NCBI GenBank assembly: GCA_014905825.1
Contig: JACGCN010000106.1
Span: forward strand, 1 to 54,171
Source: Lyophyllum atratum
Lineage: Eukaryota; Basidiomycota; Agaricomycetes; Agaricales; Lyophyllaceae
Length of the DNA: 54,171 bases
Direction: 5' to 3'
The notes under the pieces were generated by a model that searched no databases, had not been told where the DNA came from, and saw only the letters and a list, made by a program, of their open reading frames with translations. Shown in pieces: positions 1 through 12,391 of the stretch. Every line of letters begins with the position of its first letter. The first letter of the stretch is position 1. The position numbers were made by a program, and so were the translations under genes.

Positions 1-3000
1 CTCTGCTACACTCACTTTGGTGGACCATCCCGTAGAGGAGAATGACCGGCCCCGTTCGCCGTCTCCTACGACCCTCCAGATCGCAGATCTACAAGATCCC
101 GTTGAATTTTTTGCTGCTCATGGCTGCGCAGAAATCCCGAAGCTGCCACTGGTGATCGGCCACTTCACGTTCTTCTCGCTGGAGGTGATATGTGGACATT
201 TTCGCTCGCTGAGCGGGAGCGATTGCATACCTTTTGGAAACAAACGGTACGGGAAACTACGCATCAGAATCATTTGGACGACTTCAACCGACTCCGAGAG
301 AAATACATGAGAGTCCATGAGGTGTATAATGAGGGGAAGAATGAAGTAAGATGGTAACACATATTGATTGCCTTTTGCTAATCAATCGAAAAACTAGGCC
401 CGCCGCCAAGTTCTCGCACATGTAGATATCGTTGGGTGTACAACGACGGGTGACTTCCTTCCTCTTCATGAATATCCGATAGCAACTCAATCCACCGTCG
501 AACTTATAGGTGCCGCTAAGCTGACCGCCTTACTGAAGGTTGTGTCTTTTCTGTGCCGGAAAAACTGATGCTGATTGTATACAGGGTCTCGCACCCCGCG
601 TTATGCTCGTGGAAGAGGCTGGGCAGGTTTTGGAAGCTCACATATTGGTAGCTTGGTTCCTTCTGTGGAACACCTCATCCTCATCGGAGACCCCTTACAA
701 CTCCGCCCGACATTGAATAACTATTGTGAGCCACGGCATATGGTCTTTCGTCCTTACCAGCGCTGATTTTCTTAGCCCTCTCTGTGGATAGGCAAAACCG
801 GAGCCAACTCTATAAATTCGATATGTCACTGATGGAACGGCTTTCCTCTTCTGGTTTTCCGATGTCCCAGATAGATGTTCAGCGCCGCATGCGGCCTGCC
901 ATTTCGAGCTTGATAAGGTGACCGTGAAATCGAGTTACTGGAGGCTTTCATTCATGATAAATATCTCTTCAAGGAACACACTTTACCCTAACCTGGTCGA
1001 CCATACCCTCGTCCAGGAGTACGTTGTATATGCCTAATTCGCCTCGATAAGGCGGGTGCCTCAGATCCTGTGAGGCTTCGACTTAAATGTGGTCATGTCT
1101 GCTCGTATAAGGTATCGTTAGTCTATGTCGGAATTTCACGTCGTATGTAACATGCCATCGTAACAGTGCCACCCCCGATGATCCTGGGACATGTAGCTGT
1201 GACATGTCTTCAGAGTTGTAGAAGGATCTGCAATAGAAGACACCCTTGCAAAAAGGAGTGCGCCGTACCTTGTGGGGACTGCACTTTCGAAGTTCCCGAA
1301 GTCGAACTCCCCTGTGGCCATACGAGTCCATCCGTTCCATGGTGAGTATCGCGTTATGGGTATATTGACCTCCTAACTAAACCGATATTATAGCTATCTG
1401 CTTGACAAACTCGAGGAAGCCTTCTGCCATGTCGTTGTCGACAAAACCTTCCCAATTGCGAGCACATTGCAAAATTGAGATGTTCCACGACCCCTCCCGA
1501 TATATCTGCAATCGTCAATGTGGCGGCATCATGGAATGCTGTAGCAGGACTTGCAACTCTAACTGCCACAACTGTCAAGACGAGAATCGGTCTCTGGAGC
1601 AGGAAGATGGTCTTATCGCCAGAACGATGCACGTTCAGCACCCCTGCCGCAAAAGCCTTCCTTGCGCCCATATGTGCAACATACCGTGTTCACTAGACCA
1701 CAAATGTGTCACGACCTGCAAAGAGCGGTGGTCGGCAGGGAGTGTTGTCATGCTCGTTGTAACCAGAACTGCTCAACCCCATGCTCTCCGTGTCAAGAAC
1801 CGTGCACTTGGTAAGCGACAATGTGGATTTCAAAAGATTTTGCACGATGTTAAATTATCCTTTCGCAGGGCATGCCCTCATCATGCTTGCCCGCTGCCTT
1901 GTGGCTCAGTCAGTGATCCGCTCTCGTTCTGTTGTCCTTCTCACTGACTACGAAACTCTAGGTTTGTGCTCGATTACCCTGCGATAAGCGATGCGAAAAA
2001 CTCTTAGACTGTGGCCACCGATGCCCATCAGGTGCTTAATATTCTAATTATCGTTTTCAGACCATAGTCTGACGCCATTACTGTAGTTTGCGGGGAAGAT
2101 TGCTCCATCCAAGTCTGCCCTCGTTGCGCTCCTCCTGAACTCAAGGAAAAGACGGTTGATCTCATCCTTGGACTGACCCTTGGGGACATCCTGGACGACG
2201 AGGAAACACTTGACGAGATGTTAATCACATTGCCGAGATGTGGGCATGTTTTCACCGTGGAGACGCTGGACGGCATATGCGGGATGGGTGATTATTATAG
2301 CAAGAACGATGGGAAATGGCTCGACTTGAAATCCCCCTGTCAGCCAGACTGCCACCGGAGAAGTGAAAAAGCCCCCCGTCTGTCCCACCTGTCGTTCAGC
2401 CATCACATCGCCTCGTTACGGCCGTGTCTTCAAATCTGCCGACCTCGATATCTTGGAGAGGAACGTCATTTTTCGCATGTCGAACCAGCTTGAGGCTTTA
2501 CGAGGCATGATGGAGCGCATTTCAAAGTCTGCCATTGAGACAGATTTACTCAGCAAAGCGCCAACGATCAAATTAGAAGCTGTGTCTGCATCCGAGAGTG
2601 TGCGCAAAGGCTGCAGAAAGGCATGGAAAGCTCTCATGGGTGACAAAAGGGAAACTCCTACACCTGCGGAGGCCCTAAACCCAGGAAACGAAAAACTTTT
2701 CCTTATCTCACGACCCGTTGCTGGAGCGTGGACCAAGGCAGTCAAGCCTCTCGTTCAGCTCTATGAGCGTGCATTGAAAGTAGCCGGAATACGTTCTGCC
2801 CACGTGAAGGCATGGGAGGCAGCCTGGTCCCGTCTCGTGGAGACAGAAATGGAACTCGCTGCGGCTGATCCGGCTCGGGCACCTCGAATCCACATCAGTA
2901 TGCGATGCAGATGGCAAGGAAGAAGGTTGGCCAACCACAGCCTCTCGCAGATAAGAGGTTCTTGGTCGAGGCATTTTGGACAACAATCCAAGTCCGATTC

Positions 3001-3847
3001 ATCCTCTCCGATCTTGCCTATGCGTGGTTGAAGGCAGCTGGAAAAGGAGAGAATTATACAACGGAGCAAGCTCAAATGTGGGCCACCTTTGCCTCGGCAT
3101 TGCTGGACGGGTGTCGACGAGACGCAAATATCGCACTGGAGGTCTCAACAGCATCTGAGAGTCGTCGCCAAATGACGAAAACATCACTTATCATCATGCG
3201 CGTGGACCTGGAACGTTTCCGTTTTAAACTAAGGATGGCCGAAGAAAGTCGCAGTATGATTAGATTACCGGAAGAGCGCAAAAGGATGGCGGACGAAGCT
3301 CTAGTTGAAACGAACCATATCGAGAAGGAGATTGAAGAGATCGTTAGGGACCACCTCCGCATCCTTCATGATGATGGTCAGGGCTGGATTGTCAAAAACT
3401 TCACGGAGACTGCCAACGTCATACTTCGCGAGTGGCAAGCCCTCGAAAAAAGCGTCCGCGCCTCGACATTTTACGAACCTGTTTCGTTGGATGAAAAGTG
3501 AATATCGTTAAAGCATTCGATTTCTGTATGTATCATCCACTTGTGATGCATACCGAAGCTCGTTCTTACCTTCATTTTTACAGCCCACGGGGGTCATTTT
3601 TACTACTGCCCCAATGGGCACCCATTTATCATAGGAGAAGTACGTTACTGCGGCCTTCTGCTTTATCAGCTTAGTGACATCCCTCTAGTGCGGTGGTGCG
3701 ATGGAAAGGGCACGCTGCCCGGAATGTGGTGAAGTTGTGGGGGGGTCTGGCCACACGCTAGCCAGCGGAAATACGCGTGCCACGGAGCTTGAGGATCTCG
3801 CAGCGCGGGCAGGTGCACAGCCTAGTCCTTGGGCTTGGGGGAGATAA
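1..3847 (+). pseudogene. NFX1-type zinc-finger superfamily 1 RNA helicase (ZNFX1-like), 5'-truncated and broken
   Basis: The 5' end lies outside the window. Conserved blocks seen in order are a stretch reading LQIADLQDPVEF (about 78-115), the SF1 block VEEAGQVLEAH followed by LILIGDPLQLRP (about 610-705), a block QRRMRPAISSLIR (about 880-918), LYPNLVDHTLVQEY (about 982-1022), then cysteine-rich NFX1-type fingers (about 1050-2060), LDEMLITLPRCGHVF, a helical segment, and a C-terminal RZ-type finger with CPNGHPFIIGE and CPECGEVVGG ending PSPWAWGR. Family members are large helicases linked to RNA silencing and heterochromatin. Two kinds of damage are visible. The second RecA domain (SF1 motifs IV-VI, roughly 300 residues) is missing between about 1020 and 1045. 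The frame also breaks near 187, 647, 1085, 1170, 1456, 1488, 1730, 2336, 2889 and 3499. Introns are still recognisable. I read it as a decayed gene, although clustered assembly errors could account for the one-base breaks. Confidence 0.8.
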
Positions 3848-4039
3848 TATGTGTTTATGACGTTGGAAAGAGTGTACTCAAGATATACTTTGTAACTGGC
3901 AAGTGGAAATGGAATGATAATCGTCGCACTTATCACTTGCATGTGATGCCTCGGTTCGGCAAGATCCGGGCCGAGTCAGCTCGAACGCCGGGTTTAGTCA
4001 AGAATGCAGAAGACGGGGTAGTAAGGTTATCTGTCGACT

Positions 4040-6424
4040 ATGTCGTTCCAAGGCCTCATATCAGGCTCAGAGTGCGCTGTTCCAGCCAACCCACTCTCTC
4101 AAGTCCTCAAACACACTGAGGGTGACCGCAGCTTGCAACAGGTATATCACAACTCATGACAACACAGTCCCTCCGGCTTACGTTTAGTTCAGGACAGATC
4201 TGCTGGTCCGTCGTCTACCAGAGTGCGTCCCTTAGTCTCACCTAAAGTCTTTCGCTTATTCTGAAGGGTGACAGCTTCACCAACTTCCGGGAACGGCTCC
4301 TTTAGTTGCAAGTCAACACGATGTGGCACTTGCCCGCCAATTCTTCGAAGGTGGCCCCCAAGCCCAGGCGCCGGTTCCAATTTTTTCGCCATCCCATGCA
4401 TCTGAGCTAGCTCGAGTGAGTAGTGTGGGCGGTGGCACGAACGAATACTGGGCCCTTGAGCAGCAGCAGAACATGCGCGCCTTCGAGGAATCCCAGTCCC
4501 AAGCTGGTTGGGCTGCAGAATTTGGCGCCCCTTCTCAAATCCATATGCCTTCCCCGTCAATGCAACAAAGTATGCCCGTGCGATCGGAATGTGCGCTACC
4601 TATCTGCAAGCTATTTATTCAGCTAATAACGCAATTCAGATCAACAACGACAATCTTATATGCCTCAGATGGGCTCGTACGGAACTGCTATGCCCATGGG
4701 CATGTACTCAGGCTTTAATTCGTATCAAGCTATGAATTCTACTACATTTTCCGACGCTAAAGGGAAAGGGAAGGCTAAGGAGGTAGATTTTGAAGCTGCT
4801 TTTGCCCAAGTTGCCGCTTCTCTGTCACTTGCTCAAGAGACGACTTCGGGTATCGTCGAAGTAGAAAATAGCGTTTCTGGCATCGAGGACGCGATGAAAG
4901 GGGCATCCCTTGACTCGATCGAAGAGGTTGGCACTGATTTCAAGAAGTGCGTGCCGCGTTCTCGATGATCCTGCATATGCTAAGCCTTCACAGGGTTTGG
5001 GAAAATCTCCAGGACTCGGATCTGCCGCCGCCACAAGAAGACCTCTCTAAATGGGAGTCTGAATTTAATCAGCTCATGTCGGCCCAACGAGACGACCTGG
5101 ACCACGACTATGGCGCATCAATGCAAAATGCTTGGGAAAGCGGCATTGGCGATATTCCTGGCACCACTATTGGAGAGCAACCACTGAAATTTGACCGCGA
5201 GGGACTCCCAGTCCTCGGACAATATATCTTCGGTATGTTCCTCTAATCTCAAGCGTTGGCACATTTTTTACGAGCATCTCAGAGCAAAACAACAAGCACC
5301 TGGATCCCACGATCACCCGGTCATTGCTGAATGAGGCCAAGGCTTTACTCGAGCAAAATGGATCCCTATCTGAGGCCGCCCTTCTTCTGGAGGCGGCTAT
5401 CCAGAAAGGCGAACTCGGAGAAGGTGGGTATGAGACGTGGATATTACTGGGTGAAACGCGCAACATGGATGAGCGGGAAGAAGCTGGTATGCGAGCACTT
5501 ACCGAGGGTGTCAGAAGAGCGGAAGAGGCTGGTGCTGCTGGTGCGGGTATGCTGGTGCGTTATGCCGTTTCCGATTCTATGAATCTTGCTTCATTTATTG
5601 TCTTCCTTCAGTCGCTGGCTATATCGTTTACAAATGAATCTTATGACCGGGCATCTCATACGATGCTCCTCCGCTGGTTGAGGGCCCGATTCCCGACCCT
5701 GGATGTGCCGGAATCAACCATCACGGCGATGGCTACTCATTCATCATGGGATACACATAGTCGCATCACCGACCTTTTCCTCTCGTTGGCCCGTTCTCAA
5801 CACATGGAGGGCACTGTGGATGCAGATGTCCAAATAGGTTTAGGTGTCTTATTCTATACGAACGGCGAGTACGACATGGCAAAGGATTGTTTTGAAAGTG
5901 CTCTGGCAGTTCGTCCTAAGGCAAGTTCTTTTCGGCCACCAGGGAGCCGATCTTAATCGTACAATCCGTACAGGACTATACCCTCTGGAATAGGCTGGGT
6001 TCTTCTCTTTCCAATGGAAGCAAGCCTGAGGAGGCACTTGGTGCCTACCAAGAGGCACTCCACCTTCGACCTACTTATACCCGTGCAATTTATAATGTCG
6101 GCGTTGCATGTATAGGCTTTCCTCCTCTGCCCTGTCATCTTCTGATCTGACCTATCTTCAGGTTTGAACATCGGCGCTCACAAGGAAGCGACAGAGCATT
6201 TCCTTAGTGCTCTTAATTTACAGGAGTCTACGAGTGGAGATACAAGTGACCAGCTCTGGTATACTCTACGCCGAGCGCTCATAGCTATGGTAATTTGACC
6301 GCACACCGTGACATCTATCGACATTCATTCTTTTTCACAGGACCGACCTGACTTAGCAGAACTCGCCAAACCAGAGGCGAAGAGCAAGATAGAGATTTTC
6401 CGTAAGGAAGGATTCGACTTCTAG
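4040..6424 (+). CDS. PEX5: Peroxisomal targeting signal 1 receptor Pex5
   Basis: Soluble receptor that binds C-terminal SKL-type signals in the cytosol and delivers cargo to the peroxisomal docking complex. Ten exons splice cleanly: 4040-4141, 4193-4222, 4275-4569, 4640-4946, 4994-5232, 5283-5554, 5612-5920, 5974-6109, 6162-6289 and 6341-6424, giving 633 residues, a normal length. The N-terminus has the conserved export cysteine (SGSECAVPANPL, Cys12). The middle holds diaromatic Pex14/Pex13-binding motifs such as GWAAEFG and KWESEFNQL. The C-terminal half consists of TPR repeats (for example LGVLFYTNGEYDMAKDCF and LGSSLSNGSKPEEALGAYQ). The start is the first ATG of the conserved N-terminus. 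Intron 7 (5921-5973) begins with GC rather than GT. No frame breaks were found, in contrast to the gene just upstream. Confidence 0.95.
5921..5973 (+). other. GC-AG intron of PEX5
   Basis: The exon ends in ...CCTAAG and the intron opens with GCAAGTTC and closes with CCGTACAG. Joining the exons at these points restores the TPR sequence ...VRPKDYTLWNRLG without a frame change. No GT donor nearby keeps the frame. GC donors with strong flanking AG/AAGT matches are a known minor class. Confidence 0.8.
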
Positions 6425-6767
6425 CGACACACAGATTACATAGCAAGGAATTTACAATGTAAACTATCCACTCATTTCTATTTTGTTTCTACCTGGATCC
6501 TCGTCTGCGCCAGCGTTTGAACGTCATTCAATTTGATATTGACTCTAGATGCATTTATACCAAGTGTACACTGTGAATTCAGACAGGTTTCTCCGACCCC
6601 TCAAACCATGAAACACGTCAAATCCGATTGGCTGACACCCACCGGCGATGCGGCCCGTCGAACAAATCTTCCCCCTGGGCCAACGATATAAGTTAGGGGT
6701 CGCCTTTTCTGAAGCTTCTTGAATCCCAACGGATATTCCCCGCCTAACATATTCTCCTTCTCAACCA
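6425..6767. promoter_or_regulatory. PEX5 3' flank and ILV3 upstream region
   Basis: This 343-base interval separates two same-strand genes. I see no coding similarity on either strand and no repeat. It must hold the PEX5 transcript end and the ILV3 promoter, but no specific element could be recognised. Confidence 0.4.
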
Positions 6768-9655
6768 ATGTCGTCAGGAGATGTGCAAATGTTGGTGCTG
6801 CCAACATCGTTTAGAGTGTTCACACAGACTGATCGATCGCTTTAAGCCACACTGTGCCCAAGGCTTCTACGGGCAATGGCAAGCCCCAGCTGAACAAGAT
6901 CTCGTCCCAGTTGACGCAGAATAAGATGAGAGGAGGGGCACAGGCTATGTGTGAGGAGATCGATTGCTCATTTTATGCTATATTTCGCTGATCCTCGCCC
7001 AGTATATGCCGTGGGCTTGACTGAGGAAGATATGAACAAGCCACAGGTCCCAGAGTACCTCGAACACAATTTTGGAAATCCCACTGACATAGGTTGTGAC
7101 AGATCGGAATATCTCCAATCTGGTGGGAAGGTACAGTAGATCATAAAATCTTAGACGAGGTTTCGACTGACTAGCTCTAAAGGAAACCCGTGTAACTCGC
7201 ACCTCGTAAGTCTTGCCTCCGCTAGTGCCTACCATATGGGTTCTGAAGTGATAACTAGCTTGATCTTGCGAAACAAGTGAAGGACGGATGCAAAGACGAG
7301 GACATGGTTGGACTCATCTTCAACACCATTGGGGTCAGGTAAGGGAATCTTGTTGTCGAGTTTTCCATAGGGTCTCACAGGAGGCTACAGTGATGCGATT
7401 ACGATGGGCACTGATGGTGGGAGGAGATAGCCCAGTCGAGTGAGAAGTGTACTGATCGCGTCATACATTCAGGAATGCGGTACTCGTAGGTGGCTTTCGA
7501 TGTAGATGTCCTTGCGCTGGTTTGAATCGGGAAGAACAGTCTCCCCAGTCGTGACATCATAGCAGACTCCATTGAATCAGTGGGTGGTTTCGCCAGCACC
7601 ATCCATGTGTAGACGTTGAACCTGGATTTGGATTGCAGGTCGTGATGGTAGGACCTCGTTGACAAGCTTGTGTGGTTCTAGAGTTGACCTATTCTCGAAG
7701 GCTCAACATTATGATGGCAATATTTCAATTCCAGGATGCGACAAAAACATGCCTGGTTGCTTCATGGCCGCCGCCCGCCACAACCGCCCCACCATTATCG
7801 TTTATGGTGGAACGATCCAAGCAGGCACAAGACACGTCGGTAAATGACTCGCGACTTGACGCGATACGCAAGATTTAGTATGAACATTAGATTGCCCGTC
7901 AATGGGGTATAAGAAAGGAGGAACCGTCAATATCTCGGATGCCTTCGAATCATACGGTCAGTTTCACTCAAGTGAACCTTGAAACAGGTGACTCACTCGA
8001 CGATACGTAGGAGCGTTCACTGTTGGAAATATCAACGACGAAGAGAGGTTCGACGTTGTCCGACACGCGTGCCCTGGAGCTGGAGCATGCGGAGGAATGT
8101 ATACCGCTAATACCATGAGTTCGGCCTTGGAGGTATGTAGGCACACCGAATAAGTAACCCATGCTGACTTAAATCGCGATAGGTACTTGGCATGTCTCTC
8201 CCATACTCGTCGAGTACACCAGCCATGTACCCGGGTAGGTCGCCCGATAGCCTCCTCCGTGGAACCTGCTGATATGTCAGAGAAGAGAAGAAGCAAGAGT
8301 GCTTTAAAGCAGCTAAATACCTGAAGCGGCTGCTGGAGTTAGATATCAAGCCAAAGTCAGTTCCTTGCTTGCGTTTCTGAGGTCACCTCCTGATACCCAC
8401 CAGGGACATCTTGACTCGAAATTCGTTCTTAAATGCTATAGTTATCATCACGATTCTAGGAGGTTCAACCAATGCGGTAAGAGATGCGATAACACCTACC
8501 GCCTGTAATGTTATTGAAGCACCTTCACAGGTCCTCCATCTACTGGCAATGGCAAGAGCCGCTGATGTAGACCTCAGTATCGACGATTTCCAGCTTATAG
8601 GCAATAAGACGCCCTACCTTGCAGATCTTAAGTGGGTGTTGGCCCTGACGAATAGCCTCTCCCAGTATTAAGCATTTTTCTCTCAGACCGTCCGGAAAAT
8701 ACTATATGGAGGACATCCATAAGATTGGAGGCATCCCGGCAATCCTCAAGTATCTCCTCAAGAACACTGATCTCATCGACGGCAGCCAGCTCACGGTCAC
8801 AGGAAAGACGTTATCAGAGAACCTTGAAGATGTACCCGACCTCAACTTTGAAAATCAGGACGTGATGAGGAAGCTGGACAATCCTATCAAGTCCACTGGA
8901 CACTTGACTATCCTGCGAGGCAACTTGGCACCCGGAACTGCAGTCGCCAAGCTGACTGGAAAGGAGGGTTCTCACTTTGAGGTGAGATAGAAATTCGTCT
9001 GATTTCAAAAGCGCTGACAGGCGAGTGAAGGGTGTCGCGAGGTGTTTTGATAGGTTAGTGTCGAGGACCCAATCACATCATCACATTTGAACAAATATCG
9101 CCACTAGCCTTGAAGGCTTCTATCCGGCGCTCGAGGCAGGGGAGATCAAGGCAGGTACCGTTTTGATATTCAGATACCAAGGACCGAAAGGAGCGCCTGG
9201 AATGCCAGAGATGCTTGGTAGGATTCTGCGGCCTGCCATTTAAGGATGCCATTGATTCTATTTTTTTCTAGGTCCTACAGGAGCGATCGCTGGCGCCGGT
9301 CTGGCTGCGTCGACGGCTTTGATTACGGATGGACGCTTCTCGGGGGCGAGCCGGGGCTTCATCATTGGCCACGTCGTGCCCGAGGCTCGTGTTGGAGGAC
9401 CCATTGCTCTTGTTAGAGACGGTGACCGGATTATCATAGATTCGGAGAGCAGGACTATTAATTGGCTCGTCGATGAAGAGGAACAAGCACGTAGGAAACA
9501 GGAGTGGGAGGCTTCCGACAAACGCGAGTTTAACGTGAAGCGCGGGATCCTGCTGAGGTATGCTCGGGATGTTGCAGTAAGTTTTCTTTGTGCTTCGAGT
9601 GATGAGGACACTGATGCTCCGCTAGCCTGCAAGCGTTGGGGCATATTGCGATTGA
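6768..9655 (+). CDS. ILV3: Dihydroxy-acid dehydratase, mitochondrial
   Basis: Fe-S enzyme of the IlvD/Edd family that dehydrates 2,3-dihydroxy-isovalerate and -methylvalerate, the third step of valine and isoleucine synthesis in mitochondria. More than a dozen short introns interrupt it. Spliced blocks include [46 protein letters not shown], the cluster-ligand region [56 protein letters not shown] and the normal C-terminus [16 protein letters not shown] with its stop at 9653-9655. Several exons are very short (for example 'atgcggtactc' near 7475). The conserved core reads through without breaks, apart from an unresolved join near 7587-7705. The N-terminus is uncertain. An ATG at 6768 needs an unusually short intron (about 6810-6846) to reach the conserved frame, so the mitochondrial presequence may start elsewhere. 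Confidence 0.93.
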
Positions 9656-9838
9656 ATAGGAATACAAGGCCAAGGCTGCGCATGTTGATCGACAAGTGTA
9701 AGATAGTGTCGGCAGTCGGGTATAAATTGTGTATATGGATATCCTGGTCCGAGTGTTCTACGTCTGTAAAATTGGTATCCGGAAGTTCGGGAACTGGTCA
9801 GCGACAGGTAAACAGCCTTAAATGCCTCACAGTCGTAC

Positions 9839-10456
9839 CTATCTCTTCGGTGGAACAAGCATCTCTTCAGAAGTCCTTGCAACCAGAGGGGCGCCGTTAT
9901 TCGATAGGTTTGCCAAGCTTGCTGGTCCGATACCGTTTGCTTGCTTGGATTCTCCACTCTGCTCCTGCTCGTTGGTATGACCGTCCTTGAACGCGTGTTC
10001 GCCAGGCAAACGGTGGCCAAGAAGGATAGCTGGGTCTGGTGGGACGATGACGTTCTCCTCTGGTATCTTTGAAGGCTTCGGCGTCTGTACGGCCTTCCCA
10101 GCGGCAATCTTGCCCTTCAACTTTTTCCGCTTATATCGCTTCCTAAAGTATATCGTGAAGCCGATAATCCAGGCTACACCCATCACACCTCCGCACACAC
10201 TCCCAGCAATCATAGGCGTCTTCAGCTTTTGCCTAGAAAAGAAAGCCGATGAGACGTGAACAGGGGTGCACTACGGTTCAAAGAGTTACCTTGGGGCGAC
10301 CGATGATGAAGCCGCAAAGACAGGGTATGTAGGTGTCGGATGCCATGCTACGGGATATACATTAATGCATAGCTGGGAGAAAGTTACGAGACATATACAT
10401 GAAGTTGAGGCATTCACCACGGGCATGCTTGCAGAGTGCTCACAGCTAAGGTGCAT
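9839..10456 (-). CDS. Single-pass membrane protein with basic cytosolic tail, unknown function
   Basis: I do not recognise a family. Two exons join cleanly. The 3' exon (9839-10232) follows an intron at 10233-10289. The 5' exon contains a short cysteine-containing stretch ([14 protein letters not shown]) and then SSSVAPR. After the junction comes one strongly hydrophobic helix ([19 protein letters not shown]) followed at once by a very basic patch ([13 protein letters not shown]), as expected for a type I topology with the C-terminus inside. The remaining tail is polar, about 100 residues long and probably disordered. The start at 10456 is only the first convenient ATG. A signal-peptide exon may lie further upstream, up to about 10570, where ATGTCC precedes a GTAAGT donor. 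It is convergent with ILV3. Confidence 0.55.
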
Positions 10457-10758
10457 TGAATTTGATGTCACCAATTCCCATTGAAAAGGAATGTCACGTG
10501 GTCTGATATTAATACTTAGTCCATGGATGCTTTTGTCCTAGGCAGTGCACTAGAGCCAGAACTTACGGACATCTCTCGCTCAACCGTTCTCTTGGCTTAT
10601 AACTCCTGCTATAACTCTGAGCTGCTCGTTTCTCGCGTCACAGATGTTTTTTTGGAGCTTGCCAGCGTTGTCAGACAAGGCTAAATAGAGATTAGATTAG
10701 ATTTAGGTTTAGGCCTTGTGTAAATCCAGATTCAGGATCGTAAGACCAGATTTATCTA

Positions 10759-12047
10759 CTATTCAGCCTCAGCAGTAGTTTCTGCAACCTGTATGTCGTG
10801 TACGCTTTCCAGGCCTACCGATGCTAGTATTTTACCAATCCCTTCCGCCTTCACCGCCGCCAATTCTTCCTCGCTTTTGACTAGCAGTAATCCTGCGTAT
10901 CCCAGGGCATTCACACTGATTGTCTCCCCCGTTTCTGGGAGAGTATATTCATGAAAACGCCGAGGAATGAGATGAACGTGGTCTATGGTAAGGATCACGT
11001 TGTAAGAGGGCTTTCCTGGAGGGTATTCTGGAGCGTGGCGGATTGTTGAGATAACAAGGTCCAAAAGAGACAATACAGCCGTGGACAATACGTGTTCGAT
11101 TTTGGACGGTGTGGACGATTGGAGATTAGATGGAAAGCGGAATATATGGTTTGCATAAGGGAGACTCGACAGAGAGAACGGTTTGTCTATCATCCAGGCA
11201 GTGAGAACGGCGCGAGATGGATGATGATGTCAACACGAACCAGCGACTTCTATATGGGCAGATCTAGCAAGCCGTTCGATCGGCGGGCCATCGTCCTCGG
11301 CAGGGATAAACTGAATATGTTTGTGGGGCTGGCTTGCACCGCTATGTTCTCCACCTAAGATATAAAAAGTCAGGTATGACAAGTAGATGGCAGGTTGCCA
11401 CGCACAGTTATAAAACGCAAAGAACCGCTGTCCGGTTTTCTGCGCCGCGATGAGCATCAGATAGGCTTGTACGAGATCGGAGGGCAATAGAGGCGATGAT
11501 TGAAGTTGAAACTCTATACGATGTCGTCAGCCAGGCCCAGCATTTCTGCCGATGATGTAAACCTTTTGTAACGAGAAGGAAATGGTTGGGCACGATGGCA
11601 TATTTATTGAGCTGACACGGGACTGAATTAACTTCCCAAACCTGTGGATGATATAATGCATACCAGGACAACGTATTCTGCACCATCCTCGTCCTGCAGA
11701 TCTCCAAGGTAAAGCTTGGTGTTGTACGGTGCGATGAATGGATCAGCCCGGCTCCTTTCTCTGTTCTCCGAACGATTGGCCTTTGTAGTGGAATCGGCTT
11801 CCAGGGCCTCAAGATCAGGAGGTGGCAGCGGAGGTTTCTTTTGCAGCGCGGGGCATAGCCTAACTTGAAACTATCATCTGTACCTCAGGATGAAATCGCA
11901 ACTGGATACAATCAGCAATCGTACCTCTACACCGAGGGCTGGGAGTTTGGTTGTGGTCGACGGAAAGAAGAAAAGATCGCCGGAGTCGCGAGCAGTTTCG
12001 AAACCTTTGGGTAAGGAGGCAATAATATCAGCGGGTGCCACTGCCAT
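10759..12047 (-). CDS. APA2: ATP adenylyltransferase / Ap4A phosphorylase
   Basis: Cytosolic enzyme that phosphorolyses diadenosine tetraphosphate to ADP plus ATP. Six exons (11925-12047, 11664-11870, 11563-11611, 11406-11513, 11241-11354, 10759-11186) join in frame to give 342 residues, normal for the fungal Apa1/Apa2 family. The HIT-type active-site motif is GASQPHKHIQFIP with its H-x-H-x-Q core. The C-terminal block SYNVILTIDHVHLIPRRFHEY and the middle block YVVLLNKYAIVPNHFLLVTK are family hallmarks. The start MAVAPADIIASLPKGFE is the only ATG that precedes the conserved N-terminus. It is read in the same direction as the DUF7727 gene upstream. Confidence 0.93.
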
Positions 12048-12391
12048 GGTGTCAAGACCGTAAATTGATGAGACCAGACAACGTCATTATTGTTATTTGG
12101 CAATCAGTGCGTCAGCAGCGATGACTTTCACGTTTTCGACTCGTCAATCATCCTCGGATTTGGAAAGCGTCTCTAACTTGGGTACAGTGAATGTCGGACT
12201 ATGGTACGTTGGTATCAAAGAAAAAAGAGTAATCGCAAGCAGGGAGGTTCATATGACCGTTAAGCGAGAGGTGACACCACGTTAAAAGAGTGTGTGATGG
12301 TCCCAGCCCATCGAAATAGCAGTCCCTCCCCTCCTTCGTCCGGAACGAGCAAGAGATATTCTCGAGGTATAGGCTGGAGCGATCTTGAGTA
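12048..12391. other. Intergenic stretch without recognisable gene
   Basis: This 344-base interval lies between the start of the Ap4A phosphorylase gene and the stop of the DUF7727 gene, both on the minus strand. Short open frames here have no codon or family support. It should contain the Ap4A phosphorylase promoter and the DUF7727 transcript end. Confidence 0.4.

Noticed and set aside
7390..7710. Apparent break in the ILV3 frame after MGTDG
   Set aside because: Two introns with a tiny exon coding MRYS between them explain most of it; only the join before the AQHYDGNIS exon remains slightly uncertain.
10684..10713. TTAGATT/TTTAGG-like repeats resembling telomere sequence
   Set aside because: Only a few irregular units occur, between two ordinary genes; too short and degenerate for an interstitial telomere tract.
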